The notes beneath the pieces are model-generated. The model saw only the letters and a program-made list of their open reading frames with translations, had not been told where the DNA came from and ran no database searches. This document shows, piece after piece, positions 36,212 to 42,078 of a stretch of DNA of 42,078 bases. The DNA lies in the NCBI GenBank assembly GCA_030427985.1, contig JAUIBH010000026.1, positions 1 through 42,078 on the forward strand, read 5' to 3'. The translations under genes were made by a program, and so were the position numbers. Each line of letters starts with the position of its first letter. The stretch's first letter is position 1. This DNA is from Bacteroidia bacterium. Lineage in GTDB: Bacteria > Bacteroidota > Bacteroidia > Flavobacteriales > Flavobacteriaceae.

Positions 36212-38083
36212 TTATCCCTCTAAAATGGCAGAAAGCTCAAACCAGCGTTCTGTTTTTTCTTCTATACCGTCCTCAACTTCTTTGAGCTCTATGGATAATT
36301 TTGCAATGGCATCGCCATCCAATTCGGGATCCATAAATTGGCTTTGGAGCTCAGCTTTCTTTTCTTCCAGTTTTTGGATGTCCTTTTCCAATTGCTTGTA
36401 TTCCTTTTGTTCTGAATAGGAAAGTTTACCACCGCTGGTATCTCTCCAATTGTTTTCCGTTTTTTCGGAAGAAGCAGCCTTGTTTTCCCGTTCTTCAATG
36501 ACCTTGCTGTTTTCATACACCCTATAATCGGTGTAGTTGCCTGGAAAATCTTCAATTACTCCATCTCCTTTGAAGACAAATAGGTGATCCACAATCTTGT
36601 CCATAAAATAGCGGTCGTGAGATACCACGATCAAGCAGCCGGGGAAATCCAATAAAAAGCTTTCCAAGACATTTAGGGTAACAATGTCCAAATCGTTGGT
36701 GGGTTCATCCAGAATCAAAAAATTGGGATTTTGGATGAGTACGGTGCAGAGGTAGAGCCGTTTTCGTTCTCCTCCACTCAATTTTTCCACAAAATCGTAT
36801 TGTTTTTTACGGTCGAATAGAAACCGTTCCAACAATTGCTGTGCAGAAATTTGCCGTCCCTTTTTCAAGGGAATGTAATCCCCAAACTCGCGAATGACAT
36901 CAATGACCTTTTGGCCTTCCTTCGCTGGGATTCCCTTTTGAGTATAGTAACCAAATTTTAGGGTGTCACCTACAACCACTTTTCCACCATCTACGGTTTC
37001 TTGTTGCGTTAGGATATTCAAGAAGGTGGACTTTCCGGTACCATTTTTTCCGATGATACCCACACGCTCACCTTTGTTGAAATTGTAATCAAACTTGTTG
37101 AGGATGACTTTGTCATCATAAGATTTTGAAATGTTATGGAGTTCCAAAATCTTGCTGCCCAAGCGCTCCATGTTCAATTCCAACTCCACTTGGTGGTCTT
37201 TTCTTCGTTGGTGCGCCCTTTTTTTGATTTCACTGAAATCGTCTATTCGGGATTTGGATTTAGTGGTGCGTGCCTTGGGCTGTCTGCGCATCCAGTCCAG
37301 TTCCTTTTTGTAGAGTTGTTTGGATTTGTGTTGCTCTACTGCTTCACGCTCCATTCGGGCGTCTTTCTCCTGTAAATAATAAGAATAGTTCCCTTTGTAT
37401 GTGTACAACTGATTGTTGTCCAGTTCTATGATCTCATTACAGACCCGATCTAGAAAATAACGGTCGTGCGTCACCATAAAAAGGGTAATGTTCTCTTTGG
37501 AAAAATAAGCTTCGAGCCATTCAATCATTTCCAAGTCCAAATGGTTGGTAGGCTCATCCATAATGAGCAAATCTGGTTTGTTCAGTAGAACATTGGCCAA
37601 GGCCAGGCGCTTTTTTTGTCCTCCTGAAAGGGTACTCACCTTGGCATCCAGTTTGGTTAGCTGTAGTTTAAACAGAATTTGCTTGTATTGGGTCTCAAAA
37701 TCCCAAGCATTGTGACGCTCCATGGCCTCAAAGGCTTTTTGGTAACGATCCGTATCTTCCGGATTTTCCATGGCCTTTTCATAGGCGGCAATTACCTTTA
37801 AAATGTCATTGTCCGTGGTGAAAATGGTCTCTTCAATGGTCAAGTTGGGGTTCAGGTTGGGTTCTTGTTCCAAAAAAGCAACTTTGGTGTCCTTTCTAAC
37901 CGTTACTTGGCCTGTTTCCGAGGTGTCTTTCCCGGACATGATATTGAGAATGGAGGTCTTGCCACTCCCATTTTTGGCAATCAATGCAATTTTTTGGTCT
38001 TTGTTGATTCCGAAGGAAATACCGGAAAACAGGACCAACTCCCCATAAGATTTAGATATGTTTTCTACTGTTAGTAAGTTCAT
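36212..38083 (-). CDS. ABC-F family ATPase (Uup-like)
   Basis: A 623-residue soluble ATPase with two ABC domains and no membrane part, of the ABC-F group that acts on ribosomes. Domain 1: AKNGSGKTS P-loop (about 36-44), LSGGQKKRLALANVLL, LLIMDEPTNHLD. A basic linker (about 245-300, RRQPKARTTKSKSRI) follows. Domain 2: GKNGTGKST, LSGGERKRLYLCTVL, LILDEPTNDLD. A C-terminal coiled coil (about 545-620) is the Uup hallmark. It is probably a translation or ribosome-assembly factor rather than a drug-resistance protein. It follows the DUF4105 gene by 22 bases. Confidence 0.93.
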   Translation of the reverse strand: MNLLTVENISKSYGELVLFSGISFGINKDQKIALIAKNGSGKTSILNIMSGKDTSETGQVTVRKDTKVAFLEQEPNLNPNLTIEETIFTTDNDILKVIAAYEKAMENPEDTDRYQKAFEAMERHNAWDFETQYKQILFKLQLTKLDAKVSTLSGGQKKRLALANVLLNKPDLLIMDEPTNHLDLEMIEWLEAYFSKENITLFMVTHDRYFLDRVCNEIIELDNNQLYTYKGNYSYYLQEKDARMEREAVEQHKSKQLYKKELDWMRRQPKARTTKSKSRIDDFSEIKKRAHQRRKDHQVELELNMERLGSKILELHNISKSYDDKVILNKFDYNFNKGERVGIIGKNGTGKSTFLNILTQQETVDGGKVVVGDTLKFGYYTQKGIPAKEGQKVIDVIREFGDYIPLKKGRQISAQQLLERFLFDRKKQYDFVEKLSGGERKRLYLCTVLIQNPNFLILDEPTNDLDIVTLNVLESFLLDFPGCLIVVSHDRYFMDKIVDHLFVFKGDGVIEDFPGNYTDYRVYENSKVIEERENKAASSEKTENNWRDTSGGKLSYSEQKEYKQLEKDIQKLEEKKAELQSQFMDPELDGDAIAKLSIELKEVEDGIEEKTERWFELSAILEG

Positions 38084-38105
38084 GGGTATGGATTATAGGC
38101 CAATC

Positions 38106-39275
38106 CTAAAGTTTGGAATATCGAATAAGATAAACGTATCGCATGGCCAAGGTCAAAAGTACGGGAATCACCACGGGTGAAAAAATCTGTACACCAAATA
38201 TCCACAGAATCAACATGAGTCCCACAAGTCCCAGCATGCTGTACATATATTTGGCAGACCATTCCGGGAGTTTGTTTTCAAATACAAGAATAAAGGCCAC
38301 AACGGCATTTAAGGGGAAAGCCCATAAGACATTATAGTTGTAGGGGGTTGAGGTATGGTCGGTTGCAAACCATAGAAACAGTAAAAATAGTCCTATTAGA
38401 CCTGTGATGAAGAACAGGGAAAAATCCAACCATTTACTTCTGGCTTTGTGTTGATAATCAAAATACGTAACGATGCCGGTGAACACCAAAAGCAAGATAA
38501 ACCAGAACAGTGGTGAGAGCGGGAGAAAGTTTTGTTTTGTATGCTCTTGGTAATCCAAGATGACTCGCTCTCGTTTTAAAAGAGGTTTCCCATCTTTGGT
38601 GGTGTGGCGTATTTGGATCATGGCATAATACGGTAGGAACATGTGTTCTTGTACGGTTGCTGTTCGGTCCACTCTGGACCCAAAAGCAAGGTCAATCCCG
38701 AACATGGACCACGAATTCACATTCAAAAATTGCCGAACCAACTGCCTAAAGCTGTACTGTTCGTCCAAATAGGAGCCATCAAATTCAATGGCGTCACCAT
38801 ATTGTTCTTTTAAAATTGTTCCCGTTATGCTAGAACAATTGTTCAGTAGAGGGTCGTACAAATAGTCCCGATTTTGGGGTAAATAGTTTTCTTCAAAAAA
38901 AGCGAGCAGTTCGTTTCGTTCTTCCAGTGTCAGGTCTAAAATCTGTTCTTTCACCCATCTTTTTTCCAGTTCATATTCATACAGAAAGGCTTCAAAACTT
39001 CTTCGGGAAAGAGAATAGATCATTCGTCCCTTTACAAAATTCAGGTAGAAATTGGGTTGGTTAAAATCAAAGGTGCCATAGTTGTAGACCACATCAATGC
39101 CCAGCTCGGGATCCTGAACACGGAACGCACTGTGGCCAAAGGCATAGTACAACTCATCCCCAGCTGCGCATGTGAGCAAGCTTATTTGAGATTTCTCTGA
39201 AAGTTCTGGTGCTTGGGAAAAGGATTGGAACCCAACCAAGAGCAGCAATGAAAAAAAGAAAATCCGTTGTTTCAT
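38106..39275 (-). CDS. DUF4105 membrane protein, lipoprotein N-acyltransferase (Lnb) family
   Basis: A 389-residue protein from the ATG at 39275. A signal peptide (1-20) leads to a periplasmic domain (about 25-240) and five or so C-terminal helices (about 250-389). Conserved residues are AFGHSAFRV (His48) and DPLLNNCSS (Cys147), the His/Cys pair of the DUF4105 (PF13387) fold. A Bacteroides member has been reported as Lnb, which N-acylates the lipoprotein cysteine in bacteria without Lnt; the role here is by family. An upstream GTG (39290) is disfavoured because it lengthens the signal peptide oddly. It starts the operon to the adenosyltransferase and is divergent from pssA. Confidence 0.82.
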   Translation of the reverse strand: MKQRIFFFSLLLLVGFQSFSQAPELSEKSQISLLTCAAGDELYYAFGHSAFRVQDPELGIDVVYNYGTFDFNQPNFYLNFVKGRMIYSLSRRSFEAFLYEYELEKRWVKEQILDLTLEERNELLAFFEENYLPQNRDYLYDPLLNNCSSITGTILKEQYGDAIEFDGSYLDEQYSFRQLVRQFLNVNSWSMFGIDLAFGSRVDRTATVQEHMFLPYYAMIQIRHTTKDGKPLLKRERVILDYQEHTKQNFLPLSPLFWFILLLVFTGIVTYFDYQHKARSKWLDFSLFFITGLIGLFLLFLWFATDHTSTPYNYNVLWAFPLNAVVAFILVFENKLPEWSAKYMYSMLGLVGLMLILWIFGVQIFSPVVIPVLLTLAMRYVYLIRYSKL

Positions 39276-39376
39276 TTTCAAGATTGTCACGGCAAATATC
39301 AGAATAAATACGGCTCAGCCGAACATCAAAATCCAACAGTTTGTTTTTTCCCTTATTTTTACGGAAACCGAACTGT

Positions 39377-40108
39377 ATGAAGTCCTATATTCCCAATTTG
39401 TTAACCCTGCTTAATGTTTTTAGTGGTTGCGTGGCCACTGTTTTTGCTGTGCTCAACCATTTGGAGTTGGCAGCGCTCTTTGTTTTTATCGGCATATTTT
39501 TCGATTTTTTTGATGGATTGGCAGCGCGTGCCCTGGATGTAAAAAGTGAGGTAGGGGTGCAGTTGGATTCTCTGGCCGATGTGATTACGAGCGGGTTGGT
39601 TCCGGGTATTGTAATGTTCCAATTGTTGAATATGGCCGAACGAGGTGGGTGGAACCTCGGTTTTTTTGGGCATGATGATGAGATGACCCTAATGCCCTTT
39701 TTTGGATTTATGATCACCTTGGCATCTGCATACCGATTGGCCAAGTTTAATGTGGATGAGGACCAAGTTTCTTCATTTAAAGGATTGCCTACTCCAGCGA
39801 ATGCCTTGCTGATTCTTTCCCTTCCTTTAATTCTGTTATACCATAACAACGAAGTGCTCAGTGGTATTATTCTCAATCAATGGTTTTTGATGAGTTTGAC
39901 GGTAGTGAGTGCCTATTTGTTGAATTCCCGCATTGAACTTTTTGCCCTCAAATTCGAAAACTGGAGTTTTAAGGATAATGCAGTTAAGTATTTGTTCTTA
40001 ATCGGAAGTTTGGTGATGCTATTGACCTTAAAGTTTTTAGCCATCCCGCTGATTATTATTTTTTACGTATTTGCATCGTTATTGATTACTAGAAAAAATG
40101 GGAAATGA
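39377..40108 (+). CDS. pssA: CDP-diacylglycerol-serine O-phosphatidyltransferase
   Basis: A 243-residue inner-membrane enzyme making phosphatidylserine, the precursor of phosphatidylethanolamine. The CDP-alcohol phosphotransferase motif is complete over residues 46-74: DFFDGLAARALD, then G, QLDSLADV, giving D-x2-DG-x2-AR-x8-G-x3-D-x3-D. About seven helices. The start is placed at the ATG 39377 (MKSYIPNLLTLLNVFSGC), not the frame opening at 39341, which adds a non-family stretch. The PH-domain gene overlaps its 3' end by 11 bases. TATTTTTA (39354-39361) is a one-base mismatch to the -7 box. Confidence 0.94.
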   Translation: MKSYIPNLLTLLNVFSGCVATVFAVLNHLELAALFVFIGIFFDFFDGLAARALDVKSEVGVQLDSLADVITSGLVPGIVMFQLLNMAERGGWNLGFFGHDDEMTLMPFFGFMITLASAYRLAKFNVDEDQVSSFKGLPTPANALLILSLPLILLYHNNEVLSGIILNQWFLMSLTVVSAYLLNSRIELFALKFENWSFKDNAVKYLFLIGSLVMLLTLKFLAIPLIIIFYVFASLLITRKNGK

Positions 40109-40532
40109 AATAAAAAAGGTGTATCCATCCAAAGTGGGGTTGGGACTACTTGCCATTGTAGTGGTTGGTTTTGGTGTAGGGTTATACTATACGGTTGCCC
40201 AAGCTCAGTGGCTTCATTTGGTCATACAAGCATTCATATTAATTTTGGTAGTTCTTCTTTTTTACTCCATCTCTTACGAAATCGATGACAAAACCCTAGT
40301 GGTGAAAATCTTTTTTTGGTTCAAAAAACAAATTCCTATTGAGTCGATAACTCATATATCAGAAACATATAATCCCATATCATCCCCAGCTGCCTCCTTG
40401 GATCGTTTGGAAATATTATATGGCAAATACAATAGTATAATCATCTCCCCAAAAGATAGGAAGGGATTTATTGCACATTTAAAATCCATCAATCCAGATT
40501 TAGAATTGAAATTGAGGAAAAGTAAGAATTGA
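40098..40532 (+). CDS. Small membrane protein with bacterial PH-like domain
   Basis: A 144-residue protein with two N-terminal helices (about 14-34 and 40-57) and a cytoplasmic beta domain (60-144): YEIDDKTLVVKIFFWFKKQIPIESITHI, SLDRLEILYG and IIISPKDRKGFIAHLKSINPDL, the layout of bacterial PH (bPH) domain proteins. The role is unknown; overlap with pssA suggests a link to phospholipid metabolism. Its stop lies 4 bases from the convergent lptB stop. Confidence 0.78.
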   Translation: MGNEIKKVYPSKVGLGLLAIVVVGFGVGLYYTVAQAQWLHLVIQAFILILVVLLFYSISYEIDDKTLVVKIFFWFKKQIPIESITHISETYNPISSPAASLDRLEILYGKYNSIIISPKDRKGFIAHLKSINPDLELKLRKSKN

Positions 40533-40536
40533 AGGT

Positions 40537-41277
40537 TTAAAAATCCAACTTCTTTTTCCGGAGCTCAAAGTTTTGACCCAGATACACTTTCCGTACCATT
40601 TCATCCACGGCCAATTCTTCTGGAACGCCAGCTTTTAGTATACCCCCTTCAAACATTAAATAGGAACGTTCGGTAATGGCCAAAGTCTCTTGAACGTTGT
40701 GGTCAGTAATGAGAATCCCAATGTTTTTGTTTTTCAGTTGGGCCACAATACGCTGAATGTCCTCAACCGCAACGGGGTCAACTCCCGCAAAAGGCTCATC
40801 CAACAAAATAAATTTTGGGTCGGTGGCGAGGGCTCGGGCAATTTCGGTACGACGTCGTTCCCCTCCCGATAATAAATCTCCTCGGTTTTTACGGATATGT
40901 CCCAGACCAAACTCGTCAATCAGCGACTCCATTTTCATGTGCTGCTCCTTTTTGCTCAAATTGGTCAATTGCAAGACGCTGAGAATATTTTTTTCAATGC
41001 TCAGTTTTCGAAAAACAGAAGCTTCCTGCGCCAAATACCCAATGCCGTTCTGGGCTCTTTTGTACATGGGAAAAGCGGTGATGTCCATGCTATCCAAAAA
41101 GATTTTGCCACCGTTAGGCTTTATCAAACCCACAATCATGTAGAACGAGGTGGTTTTTCCAGCACCATTTGGACCCAAAAGCCCTACAATTTCACCTTGG
41201 TTTACCTCGAGCGATATGCCCTTAACAACTTTTCGGCCGCGGTAGGCCTTCATGATATTTTCTGCGCGTAGCTTCAT
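40537..41277 (-). CDS. lptB: LPS export ABC transporter ATP-binding protein LptB
   Basis: A 246-residue ATPase that drives LPS extraction from the inner membrane with LptFG. Seen: Walker [10 protein letters not shown] (35-43), Q-loop [12 protein letters not shown] (the LptB-specific version), signature [16 protein letters not shown], Walker [14 protein letters not shown] and switch [10 protein letters not shown]. The C-terminal 20 residues extend past the ABC core as in other LptB proteins. LptFG/LptC are not in the window. It follows the AhpD-like gene by 57 bases, with its own candidate -7 box at 41288-41295. It fits the glycosyltransferase groups as the export step for LPS. Confidence 0.96.
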   Translation of the reverse strand: MKLRAENIMKAYRGRKVVKGISLEVNQGEIVGLLGPNGAGKTTSFYMIVGLIKPNGGKIFLDSMDITAFPMYKRAQNGIGYLAQEASVFRKLSIEKNILSVLQLTNLSKKEQHMKMESLIDEFGLGHIRKNRGDLLSGGERRRTEIARALATDPKFILLDEPFAGVDPVAVEDIQRIVAQLKNKNIGILITDHNVQETLAITERSYLMFEGGILKAGVPEELAVDEMVRKVYLGQNFELRKKKLDF

Positions 41278-41287
41278 AGGAATTTGC

Positions 41288-41295
41288 CAAAACTA
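41288..41295 (-). promoter_or_regulatory. Possible -7 box (TAGTTTTG) for lptB
   Basis: An exact TANNTTTG match on the minus strand, only 10 bases before the ATG at 41277, so a transcript from it would be almost leaderless. A TTG lies 14 bases upstream, closer than usual. Confidence 0.35.
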
Positions 41296-41334
41296 AACAT
41301 ATTCTCCTTCAAGAAAAGGGTCTTTGGCTTTTTT

Positions 41335-41688
41335 TTAAGCTTCGTTTTCCTCCAAAGCTTCCCAAAATTCATAGGCCCTCCGTAAATGAGGGATTACAAT
41401 GGTGCCGCCTACCAAAGTGGCAATACCCAAGGTCTCCATCACTTCTTCTTTATTGGCGCCTGCTTTTTTGGAGCTTTCCAGATGGTATTTCACACAATCA
41501 TCACAGCGGAGCACTGCAGAGGCAACCAGCCCCAAGAGTTCCTTGGTTTTTACATCAAGGGCTCCGGCCATAAATGCATTGGTATCCAGATTGAAAATAC
41601 GTTTAATGAGCTTGTTGTTTTCGGCCAAGAGTTTATCGTTCATCTTGGAACGATAGGCATTGAATTCGTCTACTTTATGATTTGGCAT
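41335..41688 (-). CDS. Carboxymuconolactone decarboxylase-like (AhpD-type) protein
   Basis: A 117-residue cytoplasmic all-alpha protein. The redox motif is RCDDCVKYHL (Cys62 and Cys65, CxxC plus the downstream His of AhpD), followed by GANKEEVMETLGIATLVGG and HLRRAYEFWE. This points to a thiol-dependent peroxidase or disulfide reductase rather than a true decarboxylase. It overlaps the tatC 3' end by 14 bases and is coupled to it; such a pairing is common in flavobacteria by memory. Substrate unknown. Confidence 0.88.
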   Translation of the reverse strand: MPNHKVDEFNAYRSKMNDKLLAENNKLIKRIFNLDTNAFMAGALDVKTKELLGLVASAVLRCDDCVKYHLESSKKAGANKEEVMETLGIATLVGGTIVIPHLRRAYEFWEALEENEA

Positions 41689-42078
41689 TTTTTCTCTCTT
41701 TTTCTTTTTTAGCCTCTCGTTTCACTACAATTTTGGAAATGTAGATGCTTATTTGATATAGAATCAGTACCGGAATGGCCACCACAATTTGACTGGTAAT
41801 ATCTGGTGGTGTAATGATGGCAGAAAGAATCAATACAATCACCAAGGCAATTTTCCGATACTTTCTGAGAATCTCAGGGGTTACAAGCCCTACTTTCGTT
41901 AAGAAGAAAATGATTATGGGCAGTTCAAACATGATTCCACAGGCAATAACCGCGGCGCGAACAGTTCCAATGTAGGAAGCCAAGTCAATCTCATTATTTA
42001 CTACATCACTGACTTGGTAAGTCCCCAAAAAGTTGATGGACAAAGGTGCAACTACGTAGTAGCCAAATAATACCCCAA
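41675..42078 (-). CDS. tatC: Sec-independent translocase subunit TatC, C-terminal part (runs off the window)
   Basis: The frame is open to the window edge and gives about 133 residues of the C-terminal half of TatC, the core receptor of the twin-arginine translocase for folded proteins. Seen: FGYYVVAPLSINFLGTY, the ELPIIIFFLTKVGLV helix with its conserved Glu-Leu-Pro, KYRKIALVIVLILSAIITPPD and the last helix IPVLILYQISIYISKIV with a basic tail (REAKKEKERKNAKS). An apparent start inside (TTG at 42043) is an internal codon. The AhpD-like gene follows with 14 bases of overlap. tatA/B are not visible. Confidence 0.95.
   Translation of the reverse strand, partial: GVLFGYYVVAPLSINFLGTYQVSDVVNNEIDLASYIGTVRAAVIACGIMFELPIIIFFLTKVGLVTPEILRKYRKIALVIVLILSAIITPPDITSQIVVAIPVLILYQISIYISKIVVKREAKKEKERKNAKS

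Noticed and set aside
1..42078. CRISPR array, tRNA or rRNA genes, prophage or integrative element
   Set aside because: No spaced direct repeats of 20 or more bases, no tRNA-like cloverleaf noticed, and no integrase, transposase or phage structural genes.

Overview
The window looks like chromosomal DNA of a marine flavobacterium (Bacteroidota, Flavobacteriaceae; the protein set resembles the Muricauda/Allomuricauda group, an impression from memory and not a search). The reasons are AT-rich DNA, almost no Shine-Dalgarno sequences, several intergenic copies of the Bacteroidota -7 box TANNTTTG, and lineage-typical proteins: a long SecA without the C-terminal zinc motif, a DUF5606 protein, a DUF4105 envelope protein, an HWE/HisKA_2-type kinase and GT families of lipid A and core assembly. 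I see no tRNA, rRNA, CRISPR array, transposase, integrase or prophage gene. The window is densely packed housekeeping and envelope DNA.

Layout. 1-4038: the start of an ABC-2 permease and its ATPase; a kinase-like unknown protein; a nucleoid-associated protein; a pRiA4b ORF-3-like protein. Three 7-bp-period repeat arrays lie in the gaps. 4082-7901: a tightly packed minus-strand run of a glycosyltransferase, tsaC, cca and heme A synthase. 7968-11511: an LPS core-type group of three further glycosyltransferases and a methyltransferase, with convergent genes overlapping at their 3' ends. 11521-17124: dapD, then ruvX-def-DUF5606 and mazG, with a GH20 hexosaminidase/SGNH esterase pair on the opposite strand between DUF5606 and mazG. 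18040-23707: a MATE exporter, a small acidic protein, a PAP2 phosphatase and a GT39 transferase, facing a flippase-like membrane protein and a dolichol-phosphate-mannose-synthase-like GT2. Together the last four could make, use and recycle a polyprenyl-phosphate sugar. 23743-25418: meaB and ohr, with a clear terminator. 25570-28124: an overlapping ECF sigma / membrane anti-sigma-like / secreted proline-rich coiled-coil protein operon. 28225-30908: MsrA, a small secreted protein with a 32-residue membrane peptide behind it, and an orphan sensor kinase. 31076-34798: secA and a DUF2795 protein. 34924-39275: a minus-strand run of a DUF4105 (lipoprotein N-acyltransferase family) protein, an ABC-F ATPase, a shortened methyltransferase-like protein, a 53-residue membrane protein and a cobalamin adenosyltransferase. 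39377-42078: pssA, a PH-domain protein, lptB, an AhpD-like protein and the end of tatC.

The most unusual signal is a set of heptanucleotide-period arrays. Two are perfect (six copies each, 1050-1091 and 3494-3535). Two are degenerate, with TC kept at 7-bp steps (1204-1274 and 35482-35523). Three of the four end 0 to 9 bases from a start codon and so occupy the translation-initiation region of a gene. TTG start codons are also unusually common: five genes have no workable alternative.
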